From contig JAANBB010000013.1 of the NCBI GenBank assembly GCA_014621425.1, forward strand, positions 62,001 to 126,000: DNA of 64,000 nucleotides, in the 5' to 3' direction. Source of the stretch: Cylindrodendrum hubeiense (lineage: Eukaryota > Ascomycota > Sordariomycetes > Hypocreales > Nectriaceae). The translations under genes and the position numbers were made by a program. Positions 21,328 through 30,935 of the stretch are shown here, piece by piece. A model generated the notes under the pieces. The model saw only the letters and a list, made by a program, of their open reading frames with translations. It did no database searches and was not told the origin of the DNA. Every line of letters begins with the position of its first letter. Positions within the stretch are counted from its first letter, which is position 1.

Positions 21328-23353
21328 TTATATCAGGCCATACGCATCATCCGGATCATCCCCAACACAATGATGGCACCAGAAATGATTCCCCGGGTCG
21401 TGCGCCTTCTTCACAGCCAGCAACTGCTCGTACGCCTTCTGGCCCCAGTACCTCGCCGTCCAGTTGTGCATCACATACGAGCTCTCGGAGAAATAGCTGT
21501 TCGGCCCAAGCCTATACACCGTGTCCATCGACTGCTGCGTCGTCAAGGTCCGGGCATTCCACAGCATGAGGGCGGAGCGAAAGCCCGGCGAGATGGCCGT
21601 GTCGGCCGGCTGCAAGCTCCCCAGATTGCCCGTCACCGACGTGTAGAGGAAGTGGAAGCCGCAGCGATGGCCCGCTGGATCCGGCGACGTCGGGTCCGGA
21701 TTCCTCAGGGACGCGACGCAGATATCCAGCACGTCCATCATGGTCGAGGCGAACTTTGTCTCCATGGCCTGCCGCGAGACAAAGACGGAGTTCTGAGAGC
21801 CGGTGGCCGCGTCGGAGGGCGGGTGCGGCGGCGGCAGCGGGTTCGTGACGGCGAGTAGAAACTTGTCGGCGGGCATGGAGAGGACGTACTGATAGGCCGA
21901 CTTGAAGTTGCGCTCCTACACGGCCGTCGTCTGCAGCACGTCGTTGAGGCGGTCGCGGAACAGGATGTAGTCGGGCTCTGCCTGACCGCCGGCATAGAAG
22001 TACTCAAAGTTGAACCGCCAAGTGACGGCGCAGAGGCCGCCCGTGGCGTACTCGGAGGTGTCGATGAAGAAGCCGGGCTGGGTGCTGACCTTGTGGTTGA
22101 GCGTCAGCTGCCAGGCGGCGAAGCGAGTCCACATGGCGCGCAGCCACTGGTAGCCAAACGGGCGCGAGTCCGGGCAAAAGGTGCCGTTCTGGGGGATGAA
22201 GACGTGGCTGAGGCCTCCATCGGGCACGGCGTGGGCGCGGATCGTCATGGAGAGAAGGACGCCCCAGACGCCGCCGCCGCCGCCGCGCATGGCCCGGAAG
22301 AGGTGGGGATTGCGGCGGCGACTGGCGATGGTCTTGTGGACGACGGGCTGGCCGTGGGCGTCGCGGCCGACCTGCAGGACCTCAATCTCCAGCACGTTGT
22401 CGACGCCGAGGCCCATGGACGGCGCAAAGGGCCCGTGGCCGCCGCCGAGATGGAAGCCGACCATGCCGACGGTGGAGCACCAGCCCGACGCAATGACGCG
22501 GGCGTGCTGGGCCGAGAAGGCGTGCATCTCGGTGAAGACGGCGCCGGCGCCAAAGCGGAATGCGCCGGCGGGGGCCAGGGCCGGGTCCTCGCGCCAGGTG
22601 GGCACAAAGGCCTTGTCCTTGAGCAGGATGGTGCGGATGAGGAGGCCGCCGGTCGGGCACGAGTTGCGGCTGTTGTACTCGTGGCCGGTGCCGGCGGTGG
22701 CGATACATAGGCGGTGCCGCGTGGCGAATGTGAGGGCGGCGGCTACATGGCGCTCGTTGAGCGGGAAGACGACGATGAAGGGGTTCCAGTTGCGGTACTC
22801 GTTCTGGTGCAGCGCCGCCTTGCACATGTCGGATGCGCTGTTCCACGCGGCGGCACCGGCGGCCGCGGTGAAGCACGGCCGCTGCATCTCGGCGACGTCG
22901 TCGTAGTAGTACAGCGCCCTGAGGCCCTCGGGCGCGTCGCCGAGGCCGTAGAACGGCTGGTTGTTGGCGGAGCCCGTCGGGACCGGCGCCGGCTGCGGCT
23001 GCGGGTAGCTGCTCCACCGGAGGCCGAGCCGGGGCTCTGCGGGGTCCAGCGCCCGCTCCAGCTCGCGGATCGCCGTCTTGGTGGGCCAGCAGCCGGAGTC
23101 TTGGGGCGTGCACCAGTCGTGGCCGTCTTTGAGTGCTGCGTGCGCGTTGCGAGGCGGCGAGGGCAGGGCGCCGGCGGATGCTGCTTGCACCGAGTCGGCC
23201 GGGTCGCACGAGCCGGCGCCGCATATGTCGTTGTCGCCAAACGACCGCCAGGTGCCCTGCCAGGGGGACGTCTTGTCGCTGCTCGCGAGGGCCGGCATAC
23301 CAAATTCCAGCAGCGGGACGCTCGCATTTCCACTGCTGTTACTGCTACTGTCA
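21328..23353 (-). CDS. FAD-linked oxidase (berberine-bridge enzyme-like) module, with in-frame TAG
   Basis: On the minus strand one frame runs from the end of the RNase T2 module to a TAG at 21916-21918, then on in the same frame to the natural stop at 21328. The middle and end fit the BBE-like family: the PP-loop block GTGHEYNSRNSCPTGG with the His that usually carries FAD, the second attachment block GWCSTVGMVGFHLGGGHG with its Cys, DNVLEIEVLQ, and the C-terminal DPGNHFWCHHCVGDD. Both covalent FAD residues are present. No signal peptide or convincing start codon lies at the N-terminal side; the first ATG (near 23301) gives no secretion signal, although the family is normally secreted. The coding sequence is probably an extension of the upstream RNase reading. 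The TAG would remove roughly the last 190 residues unless read through or a sequencing error. Confidence 0.78.
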
Positions 23354-24208
23354 CTCCTTCTCCCGCGGCGCGTTGCTGGGGTCCAGCAGCACGGTGCTGT
23401 CCAGCTGCGCCGGCGCGCATGTGTCCCAGTGGTCGCCGCACGCAAAGCACTGGTCGATGCAGTCGCCCGATATGCGTGGCACGCTCGCCACGGCCGTGTC
23501 CGTCCAGCCCACCGTCGCCAGATACGCGCACTGCACGCAGCGGGTGCTGATGAGCGGCTGCAGGCCCTGCAGCCGCTCGCGCAGCGCGGCGTTGGCGTTG
23601 AACTCGCCGGCCAGCACAAACGCCGTGCGGAAGTAGGCCTCCTGCGGCAGCCGGAACGCCGTGCCGTCAGCGCCGGGGATCACTGCGCAGGTGCCGTGCT
23701 TCATCCACTCGGACAGGATGAAGCATTGCATCGTGTTGTTGTAATGTGCGTCTGTCGGCCAGAAGTAGCTCAGCAGGCCGCCAAAGGTTGTGAGGATCGC
23801 CTCGTTGAACTCCTCGCCGTGCAGGCAGCCGTAGGGCTGGTTCTTCTCGCCGGAGCCTCCCGCCGACCCGGGCCACAGGCCGTGTAGTGTGACGCCGGGC
23901 GAGCCCGGGGCGAAGTCGTTGTGCTGCAGCGCCAGCGTGTAAGCGTCGATGGGCAGCAGCCCGGCCGGCCGGTGCAGCCCATCGCACAGCGAGAACGGCG
24001 GCGGCTTCTGATGTAGCCCGCCGTGCTTGTCCAGGACGGTGCAGCCGTGCGTCCACTTGAGGTTACACGTATCGGCGTGGAAGTTGAGCGGGTTGAAGCG
24101 CTGCAGCGGGCTCGGGTTGGAGAAGCAGTCGTCTGACCTGCCGGAGCACGAGGCGGCCACCAGCCAGGACAGGGCCGGCACCAGCGCAAGTTGGGCATAC
24201 CAAGTCAT
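23351..24208 (-). CDS. Secreted RNase T2-like module
   Basis: The frame from ATG 24208 to TGA 23351 gives 285 residues. The signal peptide is MTWYAQLALVPALSWLVAAS. Catalytic site I reads VTLHGLWPG (His109) and catalytic site II LSEWMKHGTC (Glu167, Lys170, His171), the two diagnostic T2 motifs; the first His of the usual HEWxKHGTC is Ser here. YTLAL before site I and the many cysteines also fit. T2 enzymes cut single-stranded RNA in acidic extracellular or vacuolar settings. The FAD-oxidase module follows on the same strand with its frame shifted by one. A possible 76-nt intron (23354-23279, GTGACA..GAGCAG) would remove the stop and join the two modules in frame. Codon use is strongly GC-rich, unlike the neighbours. 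Confidence 0.85.
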   Translation of the reverse strand: MTWYAQLALVPALSWLVAASCSGRSDDCFSNPSPLQRFNPLNFHADTCNLKWTHGCTVLDKHGGLHQKPPPFSLCDGLHRPAGLLPIDAYTLALQHNDFAPGSPGVTLHGLWPGSAGGSGEKNQPYGCLHGEEFNEAILTTFGGLLSYFWPTDAHYNNTMQCFILSEWMKHGTCAVIPGADGTAFRLPQEAYFRTAFVLAGEFNANAALRERLQGLQPLISTRCVQCAYLATVGWTDTAVASVPRISGDCIDQCFACGDHWDTCAPAQLDSTVLLDPSNAPREKE

Positions 24209-26230
24209 ATCTACTTGATAACGCACACCGGTTTATAGCATTCGTTTGTTATACCGCTGCTGTTGTATTTCTTGTATTTTAACCGTGTCTGGGATGGGAG
24301 CTCGAGGACGGACACATTGACTCTATATATACTGTACATACATCCAAGATCAATATACTCACTTGATGACTCGCCCAATCGCAGCCTCCATCCTACTCCG
24401 CCATCGTGATATTTCCAAACAGAGTCCATCCCCTCTGCCCAGAGCTGCAACATGAGAGCTGATGGGTCACTAGCGACCTTTAGCTACTGCTACTCCTTTG
24501 TCCGAAACTATCGGAAGTGGCATACCTGAGCAAGCCGATGCTATGGGTAGGAATGGCCAGTGGTGAGCTGAGATAGGGGCCGGATATCAAATCATTGGAA
24601 GCAGAAGCTCGCTCAGGTGGGTCGAGGTATCAGTATGTCAGAAATTGAGGCCAAGCCACGAAAGAATCGAGGCCCCGGGGGCCCTGATTATGACACAAGC
24701 CCCAGTCCACGAGGTCAGATAAAGAGTCTAAATACATTCCAGCTGATTACTTAGGGCACAGCCAACTTTGTATGCAATGAGCGTAATGTAGCAGTACAAA
24801 AGCTCCGGCCCTGTCACCTGATTTAGGCTTCGTCAGGCAGATCAATACAATCCCCTCTTTGGTACCCTTTTCCCCTTGACCCCTACAATTTGAGACAGGT
24901 CGGAGCCGATCCAGACGCACGTGAGCAGGCCGCGCCTGTGCGCAGGGCCACTATTAGGGCCAGTCGGAATAGCCAAGAGGGATTGAAAACCTTCCCCTCT
25001 CGAAAGAAAACCTTCTCCTCACGCTCGGCCACGGATTGAACCTACGACCACGCAACGACCCCGTTGTTACGAAGTCACGGTGGCCTGGTTTGGATGGAGG
25101 AAACCAGGTAGGAACCCTGGGAGGACCGGCGTCAAAGAAAGTTAAATAGAGTAGTTGGCCATCCCCTATTTGGGGGAGGGCTAGAGATCAGTTTAAGACC
25201 AAGCATAGACCTACATTCCTCCCACGCAATGACGTCTGAACCAGCTCATGATCGCCTCCATCACTCCGTATAGCACGCATGTGACAAAAATAGAAAGGAA
25301 TGTTGAAGAATAGGAGGCTTTACTTTTAGGTTGAGGATTAGAAGATTATATTATGGTTTCACTTTCACACGTCCTTAGAGTTCAATTACCCATTGAGAAA
25401 TCAATTCTTATTCTTTGATAAGGAAAAGTCCTGTATTATAATCCTCCCTTCTATTAATACATGTAACGGTAGTGCTTGTATACGTCATATAGGGTAGGCT
25501 ACACTGGGTTCCTAAGGGTTATACTATCGAGTTTACATGGCCAATACATTTAGGCGTTACTTAGCTGAGTGTATGTTACACCAGATAATAAATTAACCAG
25601 GGTGATGCGTAGCAGCCAGGATAATTGAGGAGATCAATTGGTATTGCTAATTGTGTGCCGCTAGGTTCTTAGGTACAAATTGTGATGCCTGGACCGGCCA
25701 GTGACGGACACCCTGGTCATCTGAGAACCGTCCCTCAGCCTCGGCGGGGTTATACGGGCGCAATACGTACATATGTGTCTTGTGACATTTTTATAGCACA
25801 GTGATTACCTAGATAACGGTTTAGATTTGGTTAGTCCCGTTATGATTACGCGCAAGGGTCTGAATCGAGCCGCTCCGCCTCTACCGACCAGCCTAACCTA
25901 GTCGACCCGAAAGACACGTAAAGCGAGAGGACTGGTGGAGTTTGTTTCTGTGGATGGAAGGATTTCCCTATGTTAGCAGACTTTATGTTCATAATATTCG
26001 GCGACAAGTGGTGTGACTCGTATTCTTCCATGGTGCGAATAGTACCCGTCTTACCTGATGTGGTAGTGCACGGGTCAATTGAACGTGTAGCTAACAAAGA
26101 CAGGGATCAGGCATTATCCTGATTGTCAACATCTCACGGCAGCGTTATTTAATTTTTGATGACACAACTCCACTTTATGTCACTCGACTTATCTTCATCC
26201 ACCTCACGTACAACTCACCTGGATACCATC
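24209..26230. other. Intergenic, 2 kb
   Basis: The first few hundred bases should hold the promoter of the minus-strand RNase/oxidase locus. From about 25300 to 25700 the DNA is AT-rich with many TA dinucleotides and may be old mobile-element debris, but I could not find matching ends with a target duplication. A minus-strand 83-codon frame near 26097 has no motif. Confidence 0.4.
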
Positions 26231-27880
26231 ATGGCGCAAAACCGCGGAATCACCAATTCTGCCGTAGACCGTTCTATTGGCTGGCTTTTCGGCCTCCCTC
26301 CAGAACAATGCAGCTATTCCTGGGAAGCCGTCACCATCCCACTTAAAGACGGCGCCATCCTCGCAGCCGACTTCTATAAGCCTATTGGCATGGATCCTAT
26401 CGGCACGATTCTCGTCCAATGTCCTTATGGTCGCTCAATCCTCATGGCAATTGGCAACGCCCGAATATTCACGCCTCGAGGGTACCAAGTCCTTTTTGTC
26501 AGCTGTCGTGGAACCTTCGGATCGACCGGAGTATTCGACGGAGGTGGCTCACAGGCTGAAGATGGGCAAGAGGTTGTTGCATGGATGCGAAATCAGCCTT
26601 GGTATACCGGAACGTTCGCTACCATTGGAGCGTCTTACCTGGGCTACACGCAATGGGCTCTTCTCCGTGAACCGCCCGAGGACATGGTTGCTGCCATTAT
26701 CAGCGTCGGTGCTCATGATCTCGCCATGAACAACTGGGGGACGGGCTCATTCAGTCTCCAGCAGCGACTCTATTGGAGTGATCTGATCGTACATCAAGAA
26801 ACTGCCGGTCTCATGGAACGTATCCAAATGATGAAAAATACCAGACTATCCTCATTAATGGACTCGGTGCCGTTGCAGGATCAGATCGATGCCTATTTTG
26901 GCCAAAATGCACCGTGGCTCAATCAGGCACTTGATCACCCAGACGTCACAGATCCAAGTTGGTCTTGTATGAGGCATACTGAAGCACTTGAAAAAGCGAA
27001 TATCCCTATTCTCTTACTATCGGGGTGGCATGATGTCTTTTTGTCTCAGACAATGGAGCAGTACCAGAGACTGCATGAACGAGGTTGCAACGTAGCACTC
27101 TCTGTCGGTCCAGGGACTCATATGGACATTCAGAACGGCAAAACAGTGTGCGAGACGTTTGCATGGCTCAACAAATATCTCGCAAGGAAGCAAGATATTG
27201 AAAGGAAGTACCCCGTCGAAGTTTCTGTTGGTGGTTCTGCTCAAAGGTGGCTTGAGTTACCAAGCTGGCCACCTTCTACAGTCCCCTCGGAGTTTTACTT
27301 AGGCTCTGGTGGCGCTCTGGAAAACTCGGTACCCTCTAAAGAAGCATCGTCTTCATTCACATTCGATCCTGTTGCCCCCACGCCAACTCTCGGAGGACCG
27401 CTAATGAGCGGTGGTGGAAGCATCGATGACACTCAACTAGGAGCTCGAGATGATACGCTTGTGTTTGAGACAGAACCACTGAAGGAACCATTGCTGATTC
27501 TCGGTCAACCAATCGTTAAGCTTGAGCATTCCACGGATCTACCTTACGCTGACTTGTTCATCCGACTAAGTCAAGTGGACGTAAAGGGAAAAAGCTACAA
27601 CGCCACTGAGGGATTTATAAGACTTCCAGAAACCAGAGATAGCCGTTCTTTGACGGTCAAGATGAACCATACCGCCTATGAGTTTCCAGTTGGTGCGAAA
27701 ATAAGGCTCCTTATTTCCGGAGGGTCACATCCTCAATTTGCACGAAACTTTGGGACCGGGGAGCCCCTTTCAACAGGTACGACACTACGTTCTGTGAAGC
27801 ACACTGTCCATCATGGCGGTGAAGCGATCTCTTCGCTTGTTCTGCCGGTTGGGTCACTGGTGGTGGATGAAAGTACATGA
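26231..27880 (+). CDS. CocE/NonD-family hydrolase
   Basis: One exon of 549 residues from ATG 26231 (MAQNRGITNSAVD); upstream in-frame ATGs at 26159 and 26177 would add a Ser/Thr-rich lead of up to 24 residues with no clear role. The N-terminal alpha/beta hydrolase domain holds the nucleophile motif GASYLG (Ser135), the acid in GWHDVF (Asp268) and the base in GPGTHMD (His297). The C-terminal third is the beta-rich jelly-roll of the X-Pro dipeptidyl peptidase S15/CocE group (for example LFIRLSQVD, then VGAKIRLLISGGSHPQFARN). Members hydrolyse esters or amides; the substrate here is unknown. There is no signal peptide, so it is likely cytosolic. It stands alone between non-coding stretches. Confidence 0.9.
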   Translation: MAQNRGITNSAVDRSIGWLFGLPPEQCSYSWEAVTIPLKDGAILAADFYKPIGMDPIGTILVQCPYGRSILMAIGNARIFTPRGYQVLFVSCRGTFGSTGVFDGGGSQAEDGQEVVAWMRNQPWYTGTFATIGASYLGYTQWALLREPPEDMVAAIISVGAHDLAMNNWGTGSFSLQQRLYWSDLIVHQETAGLMERIQMMKNTRLSSLMDSVPLQDQIDAYFGQNAPWLNQALDHPDVTDPSWSCMRHTEALEKANIPILLLSGWHDVFLSQTMEQYQRLHERGCNVALSVGPGTHMDIQNGKTVCETFAWLNKYLARKQDIERKYPVEVSVGGSAQRWLELPSWPPSTVPSEFYLGSGGALENSVPSKEASSSFTFDPVAPTPTLGGPLMSGGGSIDDTQLGARDDTLVFETEPLKEPLLILGQPIVKLEHSTDLPYADLFIRLSQVDVKGKSYNATEGFIRLPETRDSRSLTVKMNHTAYEFPVGAKIRLLISGGSHPQFARNFGTGEPLSTGTTLRSVKHTVHHGGEAISSLVLPVGSLVVDEST

Positions 27881-28434
27881 TGAGAATGAGATAAAGCTGC
27901 AATCAATGATTTGGATTCAACGTCACCAGAACAGAGCCGACGTTGGAATATGATGTTAGAAGACGGGCATACCCGAAGACAGAGAAAGCAACTCGATGAG
28001 TGACGTGGTTGTTTATGACGCCATGTCAATGGAATGTTTCTTCTCAGAGCGTTTGTCAGAATTAGGTAGCCTTCAGAGATATGGTGACGTGGTTGCGTTT
28101 CTGATATTCTTCATCTGTTTTAGTGCGGTCAATTAGCATCATATATTGTGGCACATCTTCTTACATCATTGAATGGGGTTTAGATTATCCAATACTTGGG
28201 GTATAATACTGTGAATATTTCTTTAGAGTCCTGAGAATCAATCTACTTTAACCGCACAAAACCGAGTCCGTTCCCAGAAGCTGCACCCATAACCCCATGC
28301 TCCATGCGCTTCCCTCCAGCATTCCTGTGCTGGTAAGGGAGAACTGTTAAAATTAAGACGATATTTGAACCGTCTCTTCGAATTTTGCCCGAGAACCTCA
28401 TCCCCTTGTGACATGAACTTTCCCGTCTCCATCA
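27881..28434. other. Intergenic, no gene recognised
   Basis: This is the 3' side of two convergent genes. Short frames only. Confidence 0.4.
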
Positions 28435-28921
28435 CTACAGCGAACCTTCTTGGTTCAAATGCTGAAGGTAGAGATGATCTTCGTTGAGGGTGCACCGGGA
28501 GTACCAATTTTGATACCAGGGATCTCTAACATGCCGTGTAGTAAGTGTCAACTCCATCATAAGCTGCACATGTTTTTCGGTCGTTCCAAGGCCAAGTAGA
28601 TTCCAGTAGCTCCAACTTTGGGTTTCCCCCCCAATGCCGAGCAGCTTCCAGTCAACTTCGGCAGCGATCCAACCTCGTTGTTCCCCTTCCACAATGAGCT
28701 TTTGTGGATTGATACGTCAGTTTTTGAGCAAAAACAATGATGAGGAAGCTCACATCTCCGGTGCCATCTTGACGAAAGGTCAACTGGCACAGCACACCAC
28801 CGTCCCAGTCCCAGCTTTCACTGCATAGAATTGATAGGCTATTATCTGACATTTTTGAATTGAATGACACTTCGCCAGCTGTTTGTGGTCTTGGGATTAA
28901 ATTAAAGATGACAATGTGCAT
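28435..28921 (-). CDS. Small unrecognised protein, about 143 residues
   Basis: Exons 28921-28754 and 28698-28435 join in phase 0 across a 55-nt GTGAGC..AAG intron. The reading keeps a consistent protein-like texture across the join (WDWDGGVLCQLTFRQDGTGD, then LIVEGEQRGWIAAEVDWK), with a closing LMMELTLTTRHV strand. The repeated W/D-rich beta-strand pattern suggests a small beta-barrel or lipocalin-like fold, as in several fungal hypothetical proteins. I know no function. No signal peptide is present. The intron is supported because the retained reading would hit stops. Moderate confidence that it is a gene. Confidence 0.5.
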
Positions 28922-29480
28922 AAAAGCCCCTCATTATAAAAAGATGCCACGTCTCAAGGTGACCTAGCTGCCTTGAGAATCTAGCAATGAGTCGACTCAA
29001 CCAATACGACGCTTGGCCTCTCGTCTTACATAAGATATTTGCAGTGTGCAGAATACGGGTGCCTAGTTGTAAGCGGGGCTGGACAGGATGGATCGTGGTG
29101 AACAAGTGGAGAATATTCCCATTTACTTCTCTTGGTGATTGGCTTTGTCATTAGAAAAGGCAGGTCTTGACTCGCTCGAGGTTGGTTCGCAAGCCCCCAT
29201 CGGCTCTGAGCCAAATCAAGATGTCCACACCGGCCGATATCAACAGATCCGGTTTACTCCCGGCCCACGGAACGAATTTGCATAGAGCATTGCCTTCGTT
29301 ACCGATTTCTCTCTACATTTACCATGCAGGTCTCAGAGATTCTCGCTATTGCATCTCATCTGTTGCACTCTGGTGATATTAAGATCTTTGGACAGATGCA
29401 ACCGCTCATCGAGTGGTTTCAAATACTTGGTGGTAATGATAAGATGGTCTTATGCGCTGTCCAGGTATTGAGGCGTTAGG
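28922..29480. other. Intergenic, no gene recognised
   Basis: This lies between the small unknown gene and the 3' end of the broken HET gene. Short motif-less frames only. Confidence 0.4.
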
Positions 29481-30935
29481 TCACCCCAAGATCAAGTCCA
29501 CGACTTCGGTATCATATCCTTCCCATACGTCCTTCTCCACGACACCAGAAGCCTTTCGGTATGCAACGCCAGCCACCCACTCCACCCATAGGACGCAATA
29601 CATCTCTTTAAAAACTGGAATATATATTTCTCCCTCCCGTTTCTCCTCGACCTCTTCTCGAATCTTCCTTGCGAAAATATCCTCCTCTTTCCTCCGACAA
29701 ATGGCAACAATCTCAACCTTAAAATCCACATCGGAATCATCCTCAGGGAATTGTAAAATGTCGTCCATACCGTGGAGGTGCAACCAACCACAGCGCTTCC
29801 CTTGGTGGTTCAGCAGCCCAGGCGTAAACTTGCGCTTAAGATGTGCATAGTTGATTCCTAAAAACTCACTCTCAGGGATCTTGGTGGCTTTGAACCACCC
29901 GCGCCTCGTCCTGCACGATATATACGGAGTCTGTGGCGCGATGGATAGTTCTATGGCCTCGCTGAGAGTGGTTATGGGTATCGGCAGCCAGAAGTATTGT
30001 TCTGGGTCGGTTACGTGGCGATAGACGTATTTACCGAGACCATCAGGTGGAGTCCCCCTTGCATACTTTTCAGGGCCGTGTTGGGTTTTGTTGTACTCCT
30101 CTCTCATCCACCCCTCGGGCAGCTTAAATCCCGAATCTTGAAACTTCTGTGGTAAATAGAACCAGGTGGAATTGATTGGCCGTTTTACCGCTGCATCCAG
30201 TGTCTCGTGTGTGTACCATCGAACGATGGGCGTTGTCCTATACCCTCTATCCCACAAGCGGAACGTGTCTTCTTGTATGGTGGTCATACCAAGACATTTC
30301 CAGCTAATCCATGACCATGAAGGCAATCGGGATGTTAAATTAAGCAGGTTTGTTCGTCCAGAGTCTTTTCTTCTTTTCATGCTATTCATCGAATTCGCGC
30401 GCCACATCAGGGCCGAGTCGAAGCATATCTCGGGGAGGCCGAATAGGAAGCCGCCCTCGAATGACCGGCTGAGGACGCCGAGCAAGCCACTGATCCCGGG
30501 CAACGCGTCCTCCGGGTATGTGAGTTTACGGTAGTTGTACTCGCTGAGCAGATGATTCAGTCCGGAAAAGAAAGGCTGTCCGTTCAGCACTGTCGAAAGC
30601 CATTGGTCCATGTACTCGCGACTGCTGGATGTATCCTCGGCCGCGATGAGATCCTCATGTAAGTTGGCACAAGAACAATGCCAGTGCAGCTGGTTGCCGG
30701 CCAACAGCAGACGTCGCTTCGCGAGGTAATACTCCTGGAAAGTCCAGCCGCGCTCAAAATAGGCCGAGCATCCAAATTGGGTGCGTAACTTTGGCAGTCG
30801 CCGAATTATAGCCTTCTCGTTTTTGAATAACGTACATAATAAGCGAGTCGGAAATACAGGCGAGTCGGAAAAAATCCCATACTATTAAGATAAAAGCTTC
30901 AATAAAAACACAACAATGCCTTGAATCAATTAAAA

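Noticed and set aside
21916..21950. A 33-nt intron (GTGTAG..ATCAG) removing the in-frame TAG
   Set aside because: It would keep the frame, but 33 nt is below the usual minimum for fungal introns and it would delete conserved-looking sequence.
22093..23887. Long plus-strand open frames over the RNase/oxidase block
   Set aside because: They are antisense shadows of a GC-rich coding strand, Arg/Ala-rich in composition and without motifs; the minus-strand frames carry clear T2 and FAD-oxidase signatures.
24990..25100. tRNA-like B box (GGTTCAATCC on the minus strand)
   Set aside because: The T-stem does not pair and no convincing A box or acceptor stem can be folded around it.
25462..25580. TGTAAC...GTTACA segment that looks like a short solo LTR
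   Set aside because: It has TG..CA ends with a 6-bp inverted repeat, but at 119 bp it is short and the flanking five bases (ATACA and CCAGA) do not match, so there is no target duplication.
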